From positions 1 to 64,000 of the forward strand of contig NZ_LNCD01000103.1 in NCBI RefSeq assembly GCF_001542405.1: DNA of 64,000 bases. The letters run 5' to 3'. The DNA is from Rhizobium altiplani (GTDB taxonomy: Bacteria; Pseudomonadota; Alphaproteobacteria; Rhizobiales; Rhizobiaceae). The position numbers and the translations under genes are program-made. Positions 16,090 to 24,447 of this stretch are shown one piece after another (position 1 is the first letter of the stretch; every line of letters begins with the position of its first letter). The notes below the pieces were generated by a model, which had not been told where the DNA came from, made no database searches, and was given only the letters and a program-made list of their open reading frames with translations.

Positions 16090-16467
16090 ATGAGGATCAC
16101 GGCCATGTCACACATGCCGGCCGGACAGCCGCGCGCTGAGCAAATTGCGGGAACCTACAGGACGCTACCCAGGAGGGCGACGATGGCCGAGGTTCACCCC
16201 CTTCTGATGGCGATCATAATCATGATGCCGAACCATCAAGGTTGGGGCCTGTATTCGGCTGACGTCTACGACATGGCTTCCGGTGGCCCGCTCGGCTACT
16301 TCGACATCGCGTTTGACCCACCAACACATCGCGCCTGCGGGTACTACAGTGCCGTCGGCTCCTCGATTGTAATGCGCTCACCGCGGTGGTTCCAATGTGC
16401 TGGAGACATCAACGACGCCATGCGGACCTTCCATGCTCTGCTCAGGGAAGCTGGTCATGTCCACTAA
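16090..16467 (+). CDS. Hypothetical protein
   Basis: A 125-residue frame with no recognised domain. The middle (GWGLYSADVYDMASGGPLGY, FDIAFDPPTHRACGYYS) looks protein-like, with balanced composition. The N-terminal 30 residues are less convincing, and the later ATG at 16183 (MAEVHPLLMAI), which follows AGGAGGGCGACG, is the better start. It sits just after the broken tRNA, a common place for island cargo. Function unknown, and it may not be expressed. Confidence 0.4.
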   Translation: MRITAMSHMPAGQPRAEQIAGTYRTLPRRATMAEVHPLLMAIIIMMPNHQGWGLYSADVYDMASGGPLGYFDIAFDPPTHRACGYYSAVGSSIVMRSPRWFQCAGDINDAMRTFHALLREAGHVH

Positions 16468-16896
16468 GTCGACGAAGCAACTGGAGGTGGATTTCGAGGT
16501 TGAAGCCGCCTCGTTTTCCATGACGAAGATGCCAAGGTAACCATTCGCCACGCTCCACGGAGATATCAAACGTCTTCATGTGCAGTTGGCACTGGTGGAG
16601 ACGACGAGCCGGGTATGACCCGCAGCCGGGAACCCAAGTTCGACCGGGAGCTTTGATGCACTAGACAGGACTAGACAATCAGCAAAGCCGAGCTGGCGTC
16701 ATGGTCGCGCTGCAATAACTCGCCCGATCAATCCCGCTCCCGCTTTGTGTGTTTTGCGCAACAAGCGGTCGTCGGTTCTCCTGCGTTTGCATCCGTTGTT
16801 ACATTGGCATTTACCGTAACGTGCTTACCAAATCTGCTTACCTACATACTATCCGTCTTGGCGCGCTAGCCCACCCCTCAAGGATTGGAGAACGCA
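16468..16896. other. Intergenic region carrying the alkylsulfatase promoter
   Basis: 429 bases without a convincing gene. Its notable content is the 33-bp element at 16797-16829, shared with the region upstream of the DUF3300 gene. Two CTTACC repeats fall at 16824-16829 and 16837-16842. Confidence 0.5.
16797..16829 (+). promoter_or_regulatory. Shared 33-bp upstream element, copy 1 (palindromic core TTACCGTAA)
   Basis: It contains TGTTAC, then TTTACCGTAA, then GT.CTT, with 24 of 33 positions identical to 22326-22358. The core TTAC-C-GTAA is a palindrome, as expected for a dimeric repressor site of TetR type or an extended promoter. It lies 68 bases before the alkylsulfatase start. The regulator is not identified. 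Confidence 0.5.
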
Positions 16897-18945
16897 ATGA
16901 CCTCGTCAGACGGCAATGGCATCAGCAGATCGGAATTCCTTCGTGGCATGGCATCGGCGGGTCTGGCCGTCACGCTCGTCGGCCAATCGGCAAATGCAAG
17001 CGCACAGGATGCGCCCCCAGTTCCTCGAAGCGGCAGTGCAGCCAAGCCCGCCACGAAGGCCACACTTGATTACAACGCGCTCTATCGCAATGGCCTCCCG
17101 TTCGACGACGTCCAGGATTTCAAGGATTCGCACCGCGGTCTGCTAGCGGCGCTGCCGGATCCCGCCATCATCAAGAATGCGGAAGGGACGCCGGTGTGGG
17201 ACCTCAGCGTCTATGATTTCCTTGGCACCTCCGAGACCGACGACGCTCCAGATACGGTGAACCCCAGCCTCTGGCGAATGGCCAAGCTCAACATGATCCA
17301 TGGTCTGTTCGAGGTCGTCGACGGCATCTATCAGGCTCGTGGCTACGACCTGTCGGTCATGAGCATCATCCGCACTGACACCGGCTATATCGTCATCGAT
17401 CCGTTGGTCAGCTCGGAGACCGCGCGAGCCGTCTGGAAAGAGCTTGTCATTCCGAAGCTCGGCGACAAGCCGATCGTCGCGGTCATCTACACCCATAGTC
17501 ACGTCGATCACTATGGCGGCGTACGCGGTCTGGTGAACCAGGCGGACATCGACGCGGGCAAGGTCAAGATCGTCGCACCAGAGGACTTCACGAAGGCCGC
17601 GGTCGGCGAGAACATCATCGCCGGCAACGCAATGAGCCGCCGCGCCAGCTACATGTACGGCAACCTGTTGCCACGGGGACCGCAGGGTCAGGTTGACGGT
17701 GGTCTCGGAAAGACCACGTCGACGGGTGAAATCGGGCTGGCGCTGCCGACCGATTGGGCAACCGAAACGGGCCAGAAGATCACCATCGACGGCGTCGAAC
17801 TGCAGGTTCTGATGGCCCCGGAATCGGAAGCACCATCGGAGTTCATGTTCTATATCCCGAAGTACAAGGCGTTCTGCGCCGCCGAAGACGCCTGCCACAC
17901 ACTCCACAATCTTTATACGCTGCGTGGCGCTAAAGTTCGCGACGGTCTGTTGTGGTCAAAGTATCTGCAGCAGTCGATCGACATGTTCGGTGGCGAGACC
18001 GAGGTCCTCTTCACCTCCCACCACTGGCCGACATGGGGCAATGACCGCGTCATCGCCCACCTCAAGAGCCAGCGCGACATGTTTCGCTTCATCCACGATC
18101 AGGTCATGCGGATGGCTAACAGCGGCATGACGCCGAAAGAGATCGGCGAAGTCATCCGCCTTCCGCAGGCACTTGCCACGACATGGGCGTGCCGGAGCTA
18201 CTACGGCACCGTCTATCACGACGCCGTGGCGCAATATAATCTTCGCCTCGGCTTCTTCGACGGCGTGCCTGCTACCCTCCACCAGCTACCGCCAACCGAA
18301 GCCGGCAAGCGCTATGTCGACTTCATGGGCGGTGCCGATAACGTGCTGCGACAGGCGAAGGCATCCTTCGATCAGGGCGATTATCGTTGGGTGGCTGAAG
18401 TCGTGAACCATGTCGTTTTCGCCGATGCCAACAACGTCGCGGCCAAGCAGCTTCTTGCCGACACCTACGAGCAGTTGGGCTACCAGTCCGAATCCGGACC
18501 ATGGCGCAACTTCTATCTGACGGGTGCACGCGAATTGCGCGAAGGTGTAACCGAGCTCCCGGTTCCGAACACGGCGAGCCCCGACACGATCAGGGCAATG
18601 CCGATCGACATGTTCTTCGACTTCCTCGGGGTGAGGCTGAACGGAGACCGCGCAGCGGGCAAGACGATCGAGATCAGCATGGAACTGACCGACACGAACG
18701 AAAAGTATCTCGTCGGCGTCGAGAACTCCGCGATCCACTATTCCAAGGACAAGAGCGCGCCGAGCGCTGATGTCTCGATCGTCACAACCCGCGAGGCGTT
18801 GAACGACGTGATGCTTGGCACCTCGACGATGGAGAAGCAGGTGGTCGAGGGCAAGGCGAAGCTCACCGGTGATCCGAAAAAACTCTCGGAGTTCGTTGGC
18901 CTGCTCGACAACTTCGAGTTCTGGTTCCCAATCGTCACTGCTTGA
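16897..18945 (+). CDS. Type III alkylsulfatase (SdsA-like metallo-beta-lactamase-fold enzyme)
   Basis: A 682-residue enzyme predicted to hydrolyse linear alkyl sulfates to alcohol and sulfate. The beta-lactamase fold carries the zinc motif THSHVDHYGG. The second metal region is CAAEDACHTLHNLYTLRGAK, and SHHWPTWGN matches the SdsA signature. A helical dimerisation domain and a C-terminal SCP2-like domain (about 560-682, holding the hydrophobic product) follow. The N-terminus is an export signal resembling Tat, but with SRSEFLR where SRRxFL is expected, so the route is uncertain. The ATG at 16897 has GGAG six bases upstream; the TTG at 16885 is rejected. Confidence 0.92.
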   Translation: MTSSDGNGISRSEFLRGMASAGLAVTLVGQSANASAQDAPPVPRSGSAAKPATKATLDYNALYRNGLPFDDVQDFKDSHRGLLAALPDPAIIKNAEGTPVWDLSVYDFLGTSETDDAPDTVNPSLWRMAKLNMIHGLFEVVDGIYQARGYDLSVMSIIRTDTGYIVIDPLVSSETARAVWKELVIPKLGDKPIVAVIYTHSHVDHYGGVRGLVNQADIDAGKVKIVAPEDFTKAAVGENIIAGNAMSRRASYMYGNLLPRGPQGQVDGGLGKTTSTGEIGLALPTDWATETGQKITIDGVELQVLMAPESEAPSEFMFYIPKYKAFCAAEDACHTLHNLYTLRGAKVRDGLLWSKYLQQSIDMFGGETEVLFTSHHWPTWGNDRVIAHLKSQRDMFRFIHDQVMRMANSGMTPKEIGEVIRLPQALATTWACRSYYGTVYHDAVAQYNLRLGFFDGVPATLHQLPPTEAGKRYVDFMGGADNVLRQAKASFDQGDYRWVAEVVNHVVFADANNVAAKQLLADTYEQLGYQSESGPWRNFYLTGARELREGVTELPVPNTASPDTIRAMPIDMFFDFLGVRLNGDRAAGKTIEISMELTDTNEKYLVGVENSAIHYSKDKSAPSADVSIVTTREALNDVMLGTSTMEKQVVEGKAKLTGDPKKLSEFVGLLDNFEFWFPIVTA

Positions 18946-18966
18946 GCCCGAAGGAGCTGCAATCGC

Positions 18967-19509
18967 ATGTGCACCATATGCTCGTTGACGATCGAGTTTG
19001 CAGTCGAGCATCCGCTGACGCTTGCGGTTGCAGTAGCCACCCGGCAGGCGATCGATGATGGTCTCCTGCCGGAAGCACCGGCTGAAGAGAAGGACATGGC
19101 GCAATCGCGGCATGAGGCGGTTATGCTTCTGACTTCCGTGCAGCAGCGACTGGAACAGGTCTTATCGACGTCGCAACTGATGGCGCTGCCCAACTTCTAT
19201 GTCCTGATGATCGAGAGCAGGACATGGGGATACTTCCACCCGACGCTTGGCGGTTTCGACGTCAAAGCGAACCCGTCGGCACCGCGCTTGGAAGCTGACA
19301 AGAGCGGCAACCGTGACAGTGTCGTCGTGATGTCGCAGGCAGTCGCAGCCGAAATCGTAACGGGGCAGTTGCCCTTCACTTCCGCCGAAGCGGAGGGCCT
19401 GGCAATCGTGGACGCACTCGGCCCGGCCGAAGCGATCATTCGTTCGGCCTTCATGACCGCCTATCCCGTCGGCACGTTTAGCCATCTCGTCTGTACCGAG
19501 GTGGCGTGA
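18967..19509 (+). CDS. Conserved protein of unknown function with an N-terminal CxxC
   Basis: A 180-residue soluble protein beginning MCTICSLTIEFAVEHPLTLA. The CxxC at residues 2-5 could bind metal or be redox-active. It is otherwise helical with an Ala/Glu-rich middle. AAGGAG precedes the ATG by about eight bases. It lies 21 bases after the alkylsulfatase gene, so the two are almost certainly co-transcribed, and it may assist that enzyme. No named family is recognised. Confidence 0.72.
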   Translation: MCTICSLTIEFAVEHPLTLAVAVATRQAIDDGLLPEAPAEEKDMAQSRHEAVMLLTSVQQRLEQVLSTSQLMALPNFYVLMIESRTWGYFHPTLGGFDVKANPSAPRLEADKSGNRDSVVVMSQAVAAEIVTGQLPFTSAEAEGLAIVDALGPAEAIIRSAFMTAYPVGTFSHLVCTEVA

Positions 19510-19588
19510 GAAGGCGGATGCAGTGAACTGTCAGCGCGTGTCGATCAATCCGCTCAGGTTCATCACGCGATAACGCCTTCCGGAGGCT

Positions 19589-19614
19589 GCGGGGAGAGTG
19601 GGCTGGCTCCCCGC
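19589..19614 (+). terminator. GC-rich hairpin after the alkylsulfatase operon
   Basis: GCGGGGAG and CTCCCCGC form an 8-bp stem around AGTGGGCTGG. No T-run follows. The same stem-loop design, with TGGGCTG in the loop, recurs at 24176-24200. Confidence 0.5.
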
Positions 19615-19678
19615 GGAAGCGCCTTCGCTCTGATCCTGCGTTGCCCCTTCTGGCCGTCAACGAAAATCCGGGTGGTAC

Positions 19679-21370
19679 ATGCAGACGCTTTCCCAAATAC
19701 TCAACGACCATCCGGAGCTTGCTCTCTTCCTCACGCTCGCCATCGGCTATGCCGTCGGAAAATTTAGGGTCGGCAGTTTCACACTGGGATCGGTGGCCGG
19801 TTGCTTGATCGCAGGTGTGCTGATCGGTCAGACCGGTGTTCAGGTTGCAAACGATGTCAAACAGGCGTTCTTCCTCCTTTTTCTCTTTGCGATCGGCTAC
19901 CGCACAGGGCCCCAATTCTTCCGGAGCCTCAATCGCGAGGCGCTACCCCAGATCGCCATCACCGTGCTGGTCTGTGTCGTAGGACTTGCTGTCGTTTGGG
20001 CGTTGGCCGCGCTGCTGGGCCTGAAGGTAGGGAGTGCCGCAGGCCTGCTTGCCGGCGCGATGACCGAGTCCGCAACAGTTGGCGTGGCGATCGATACCTT
20101 CCGAAAAACCGGTGCCCAAGAGGCGGTTCAGCGCGCCTTTGAGGCGGACGTCGCGACGGCGTTCGCTGTTTCCTATCTCGTTGGCGTAATCGCAACGATT
20201 CTTGTGCTGTCGCAACTACTGCCACGGCTGCTGGCGCGACCACTACAGGAAGCCTGCGCTGAGATGGAGGCAAAACTCAACGCGCCATCGGAAGGTCAAA
20301 CGACCGGGGAGACGGCCAGACGCGCGATTGAAGCGCGCTCTTTCGTCGTTGACCCGCGATGGGTTGGAATGAGTGTCTCCGACGCTGAAGCGCAAGTGCC
20401 TCCTGGTGCCAAAGCTTACGTCGAGCAAATTCGACGAGGCAAGGACATTGTAGCTGCGTATCCCGATTTCAGGTTTGAGACCGGCGACGTTGTCGCGGTG
20501 GCCGGACTGCGTGGTCTGCTGGTGGACCAAGGCGCCGGGATCGGTAGGGAAATCGATGACGCGGAATTGCTTGATATACCAACCGAAACGCTCGATGTCG
20601 TCGTCACGAAGAAATCGGTCATTGGCAAGACACTCTTTGAACTCAGGCGGGAGCCTGAGGCACGCACGATCTTCCTGCGCAAGATCACCAGGTTGGGCGA
20701 GGAGCTTCCTGCGTACGGCGGTTTGAAACTCGAGAGGGGCGACGTGATGACCATCGTCGGCAGCCGCAAGCATGTCGAGGAAGCCGCTGCTGCCGTAGGT
20801 TATGCCGACCGGCCCACGACGGCGACAGACATGGTCTATGTCGCAATGTTTATCTTCTTCGGCGGAGTCATCGGTATTCCGGCGTTGCGGATTGGCGCCT
20901 TGGAATTGGGGCTAGGCGTGGCTGTGGGGACACTTCTTGGCGGGCTCGTCGCCGGTTGGCTCCGTGCCCGGCGGCGAACGTTCGGCTTTGTTCCCGCGGC
21001 CACACTATGGCTCTTTGATTCCGTGGGGCTTTCGGCCTTCATTGCATGTGTCGGCATCTCAGCAGGTCCGAGTTTTGTGAGTGGTCTTCTCGCATCGGGG
21101 CCTGCTCTTGTGCTGATCACGATCGTCGTTGTCGTTGCCTCGCATGGGCTTGCCGTCCTCGCGGGCACTCGGCTTTTCAAGATGAACGAGGGAGTGCTTC
21201 TCGGAACCTGCTGCGGAGCAGGTACCTCTGCCCCTGCCCTCGCCGCCGTCCAGGATGTCGCCAAAAGCAGCGTACCGACTTTGGGCTATGGGCTTGGCTA
21301 TGCAATCGGTAACGTGTTGCTTGCCTTGTGGGGTGCGGTGTTGGTGACCGCCCTAGGAAGCGCCGGCTGA
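19679..21370 (+). CDS. AspT/YidE-family antiporter-like transporter with TrkA-C domains
   Basis: A 563-residue protein with the layout of aspartate:alanine exchangers. Five or six N-terminal membrane segments (ALFLTLAIGYAVGKFRVGSF, LLAGAMTESATVGVAIDTFR) come first. Two cytosolic TrkA-C/RCK-C domains follow at about 200-370 (VDPRWVGMSVSDAEAQVPPG, GDVVAVAGLRG, GDVMTIVGSRKH). A second membrane block carries the repeated family motif GTCCGAGTSAPALAAVQ. Such proteins exchange amino or carboxylic acids; the substrate here is unknown. It stands about 170 bases after the previous gene, beyond a hairpin, and so is probably transcribed separately. Confidence 0.88.
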   Translation: MQTLSQILNDHPELALFLTLAIGYAVGKFRVGSFTLGSVAGCLIAGVLIGQTGVQVANDVKQAFFLLFLFAIGYRTGPQFFRSLNREALPQIAITVLVCVVGLAVVWALAALLGLKVGSAAGLLAGAMTESATVGVAIDTFRKTGAQEAVQRAFEADVATAFAVSYLVGVIATILVLSQLLPRLLARPLQEACAEMEAKLNAPSEGQTTGETARRAIEARSFVVDPRWVGMSVSDAEAQVPPGAKAYVEQIRRGKDIVAAYPDFRFETGDVVAVAGLRGLLVDQGAGIGREIDDAELLDIPTETLDVVVTKKSVIGKTLFELRREPEARTIFLRKITRLGEELPAYGGLKLERGDVMTIVGSRKHVEEAAAAVGYADRPTTATDMVYVAMFIFFGGVIGIPALRIGALELGLGVAVGTLLGGLVAGWLRARRRTFGFVPAATLWLFDSVGLSAFIACVGISAGPSFVSGLLASGPALVLITIVVVVASHGLAVLAGTRLFKMNEGVLLGTCCGAGTSAPALAAVQDVAKSSVPTLGYGLGYAIGNVLLALWGAVLVTALGSAG

Positions 21371-21456
21371 TTGGCAAGCGGGCGGTGCCTAGGGACTTTA
21401 AGCCCGCGGGTCTTCGGCAGCAAGCCGTCGTCCAAGCACAGCATACTCAACTATAC

Positions 21457-22281
21457 ATGGAGAAATCATCATTGAACTTCATCATTTCGATCGCCGAGAT
21501 CAGCATATGGGGAGTGGGTCTTGTCCTTCTTTGCCTTCAACTGGCGGCTCATGAAGTGGGCTACCGGATTGGCAAGCGCGCCAAGTCGCGAGGCACCAGC
21601 CAACCAGAAAACGTGGGCGTGGTCGTCGGCGGCATGCTTGGGCTCCTGGCCTTCGTACTGGCATTGACCCTGTCCTATTCCAGCGCCCGCTTCAACGAGC
21701 GGCGTCAGGATGCTCTTGCCGAGGCAAACGCTATAGGCACGGCATGGTTACGCGCGCAGGCCATCGGTTCGCCCGAGGCATTGGATATCGCCAAGCTGCT
21801 CGGCGAATATCTGGACGTCCGTGAAGGCTTTGTTCGTGCGGGGCGCGATCAGCAGTCGATCGAGAAGGCGAACCAGCAAACCTCCGCGCTGCAGCAGGAA
21901 ATCTGGAGCCAGGTCACTGCTATCGTTCGCCAACGCCCGGACGCCGTCACGGCAGCCCTGATGAGCGCTGTCAACGAGACTTTTGATACCGGAACCTCCG
22001 AGAGGTTTGCGCTTGATACCCGCCTGCCCGCCCAGATTTTCTGGCTGCTCGTCGGGGTCATGGTGCTGAGCATGGCAACCCTCGGATATCAGTTCGGGAT
22101 CAAGGGACGACCCGTGCGTTTCCTTGTTCTCCTTCTTACTTTGGTCTGGACGGCCGTCGTGATCGATATCCTCGATCTGGCCACGGCTCGCCTTGGCAGT
22201 TTCCGAACCGACGTCCGTATGTACGAGTGGACCAGGCAAGGACTTGGCGAAGCGCGCCCGCCTCCCGTGCCAATTCAGTAG
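21457..22281 (+). CDS. DUF4239 (bestrophin-like) membrane protein
   Basis: A 274-residue protein starting MEKSSLNFIISIAEISIWGV. An N-terminal membrane helix is followed by the DUF4239 signature GMLGLLAFVLALTLSYSSAR with FNERRQDALAEANAIGTAW. A helical cytosolic section and two C-terminal membrane helices (FWLLVGVMVLSMATLGYQF, FLVLLLTLVWTAVVIDILDL) complete it. The function of the family is not established; a channel-like role is only suggested by distant resemblance. The ATG at 21457 matches the family start, whereas the longer frame adds 43 non-conserved residues. Confidence 0.85.
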   Translation: MEKSSLNFIISIAEISIWGVGLVLLCLQLAAHEVGYRIGKRAKSRGTSQPENVGVVVGGMLGLLAFVLALTLSYSSARFNERRQDALAEANAIGTAWLRAQAIGSPEALDIAKLLGEYLDVREGFVRAGRDQQSIEKANQQTSALQQEIWSQVTAIVRQRPDAVTAALMSAVNETFDTGTSERFALDTRLPAQIFWLLVGVMVLSMATLGYQFGIKGRPVRFLVLLLTLVWTAVVIDILDLATARLGSFRTDVRMYEWTRQGLGEARPPPVPIQ

Positions 22282-22325
22282 ATCGCTTTGCCAGGCCTAA
22301 GCCTGAACGTTGCCCGATCCTTCTT

Positions 22326-22358
22326 TGTTACGTTCAAGTTTACCGTAAAGTACTTTCG
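22326..22358 (+). promoter_or_regulatory. Shared 33-bp upstream element, copy 2 (palindrome TTTACCGTAAA)
   Basis: It matches 16797-16829 at 24 of 33 positions, including TGTTAC and TTTACCGTAA. Here the palindrome extends to TTTAC-C-GTAAA. It lies about 100 bases before the DUF3300 gene. The two units probably answer to one regulator. Confidence 0.5.
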
Positions 22359-22460
22359 GACCTGCGCGAATTTTGTTCGGCTGCCTCCCTGAAGTTAGAT
22401 GGTTTGCCCGACGGCTTGCCAAGGCGGTGGAGCAGCCCGCCAGCTCCCGGAGACGTGTCG

Positions 22461-22937
22461 ATGGCATTTCGCTTCTTAAACGCCTACGCAAGACGCTCAG
22501 CGATCTCTCTCGCGGCGGTAACGTTCATCGGTTGCGGCGCCGACATGGTCCACGCGCAGGACCAAGCGGCTGCCTCGCAAATATCCGCAACGGCCAGGAG
22601 CGCGGCCTCAACCGAACTGAGCGATGAAGACATGCAGGCTCTCGTCGCCCGGATCGCACTCTATCGTGACGAACTCGTCGCACTGGTAACCTCGGCCTCA
22701 CTCTATCCGCTGCAGGTCGTGGAAGCGTCCCGGTTTCTTGATCGGGTCGAGACAAACTCATCACTGAAACCCAAGGCCGATTGGGGCGGCAGCGTCGTCT
22801 CGCTGCTCAATTATCCAGCCATCGTCAAGATAATGAGCGACGACGTCGACTGGACGCAGCCGCTCGGCGATGTGATCGCCGTCCAGCAGAAGGGTCTCCT
22901 CAATCCTGGCGACCGCTGGTCGGTCACCGAGGACTGA
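22461..22937 (+). CDS. Exported DUF3300-like protein (short form)
   Basis: A 158-residue protein with a Sec signal (about residues 1-32, ending MVHAQD; the upstream FIGC could also be a lipobox). The mature part shows the DUF3300 core: LVARIALYRDELVALVTSASLY, PLQVVEASRFLDRV, and DVDWTQPLGDVIAVQQ. Full DUF3300 proteins continue well beyond this point, so this is a minimal version. GGAG before the ATG at 22461 sets the start. It is followed after 2 bases by a membrane-protein gene, so translation is coupled. Function unknown, envelope-located. Confidence 0.75.
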   Translation: MAFRFLNAYARRSAISLAAVTFIGCGADMVHAQDQAAASQISATARSAASTELSDEDMQALVARIALYRDELVALVTSASLYPLQVVEASRFLDRVETNSSLKPKADWGGSVVSLLNYPAIVKIMSDDVDWTQPLGDVIAVQQKGLLNPGDRWSVTED

Positions 22938-22939
22938 GC

Positions 22940-24151
22940 ATGACGAAGACGAAGCCTGCGCCTGTCAGTAAATTCGATCAACCTGCGGATCTGCCGGAGT
23001 TCCTTGCATCGCACGGCGGACCGTTCTTCGAGCTTCAACGGCGGCTCAAACTCGTTCATGAGAGCAACCTCTATACCCGCCGTCGAATCATTCTGTTCGT
23101 AGCCGTCGCGTGGGCCGTTCCTCTCCTTCTGACCCTACCAACCTTGGCTTCGGAGACTCCGACCCTGAAGGCTTATCTTACCGACCCCGGTCCTTGGGCG
23201 CGTTTCTTCGTTGGCATTGCCGCGTTTTTGGCCGCCGAGCAGGCGGTCGAAGCGGGATTGCGGCGAAAGCTTGGACAATTCCTCCGCGCGCCTTTGATAC
23301 CGCCAACCTTGCAGGGCGCAGCGTTGGGCGCGTTGGATACGGCGCTTAAGCGACGTGATTCCGTGCTTGCGGAGCTCGTGTGCGTGGCGTTAGCAGTCGT
23401 CTGCGCAGTTCTTGCCTTCACGACGTTCAAGCAGCTTCCATCGACAAGTTGGGCGGCAACGGTGGCTGGGGAAGCCCACTATCTGACTTTGGCGGGCTGG
23501 TGGTGCGTCCTCATCAGCATACCGCTCTTCATCTTCCTGTTGGTCCGCGGTATCTGGCGACACCTGGTCTGGGCTGAACTGCTGCGAAGCATCGCACACC
23601 TCGACTTGAGGCTGGTGTCGACCCATCCGGACGGCAAAGGCGGCCTCGCTTTCCTCGCGGAATATCCGAACGCCTACGTTCTCTTCGTCTTCGGTATCAG
23701 CTGCGGCATGGCGGCTGCGGTCGCTAAACACCAAATGCAGGCCGATCTGTCAGCCACGACCCTCACGACCATCATGGCCGTCTGGCTTCTGGTCGTCCTC
23801 GCCTTCTTCGCCTATCCGCTCTCCGCCTTCTCGAAACCGCTCACGCAGCTGAAGGACAAGACGCTTTTGACCCTATCGGCGCGAGCGACGACGCAGCAGC
23901 GGGCTGCAGAGCGCAAGTCGATCGGAGCGAACGTCGTTGCACCAGATGCCAACGAAGCGGAACAGGCAATCGAGCCTGTTGATCTTACGAAGCAGTACGA
24001 GCAGACGCGCAAAATGTCCTCGATGCTCGTCAACCGCAACACATTGCTGCCGGTCGCCGCTGCAGCGCTCCTGCCGTTCGCAATCGCGGGCGCGACCAAG
24101 CTGCCCTACAAGGAGGTCTTCTCGGTACTCAAGAAGCTTCTGCTCATCTGA
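22940..24151 (+). CDS. Multi-pass membrane protein of unknown function
   Basis: A 403-residue protein with about six hydrophobic helices (for example IILFVAVAWAVPLLLTLPTL, WWCVLISIPLFIFLLVRGIW, TTIMAVWLLVVLAFFAYPLS). A charged loop near 320-370 is followed by a C-terminal hydrophobic segment. The ATG follows the DUF3300 stop by two bases with GAGGA as ribosome-binding site, so the pair forms an operon. No named domain is recognised. The partner suggests an envelope role. Confidence 0.75.
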   Translation: MTKTKPAPVSKFDQPADLPEFLASHGGPFFELQRRLKLVHESNLYTRRRIILFVAVAWAVPLLLTLPTLASETPTLKAYLTDPGPWARFFVGIAAFLAAEQAVEAGLRRKLGQFLRAPLIPPTLQGAALGALDTALKRRDSVLAELVCVALAVVCAVLAFTTFKQLPSTSWAATVAGEAHYLTLAGWWCVLISIPLFIFLLVRGIWRHLVWAELLRSIAHLDLRLVSTHPDGKGGLAFLAEYPNAYVLFVFGISCGMAAAVAKHQMQADLSATTLTTIMAVWLLVVLAFFAYPLSAFSKPLTQLKDKTLLTLSARATTQQRAAERKSIGANVVAPDANEAEQAIEPVDLTKQYEQTRKMSSMLVNRNTLLPVAAAALLPFAIAGATKLPYKEVFSVLKKLLLI

Positions 24152-24175
24152 GCGTCACAGGTCCCTCCCAAGGGT

Positions 24176-24200
24176 GCGGGAAGCTGGGCTGGCTTCCCGC
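24176..24200 (+). terminator. Perfect 9-bp hairpin after the DUF3300 operon
   Basis: GCGGGAAGC and GCTTCCCGC enclose TGGGCTG. It lies 25 bases after the stop codon. No T-run follows, so it may stabilise the transcript end or need Rho. It resembles the hairpin at 19589-19614. Confidence 0.55.
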
Positions 24201-24447
24201 AAGTCCTCCCCATAAAAATCGCCCTGAGGTAGTGTTAATCACAGTGGACGAACCAACCGTATCAACCATCGAGCCTTCGGCCGCGGCGCTCATGCCCGTG
24301 AAATTGTCATATTTTTCAAGACACTCGACACTGTTGCCGAAGAACCACATGACCTCCCCAATACAATGCTTCAGCTAGACCTAATCAATTGACAGCTTGA
24401 AAAACTCAACCGACACTTGCTTCTAAGCTGGCTACTGGGGGTAATCG

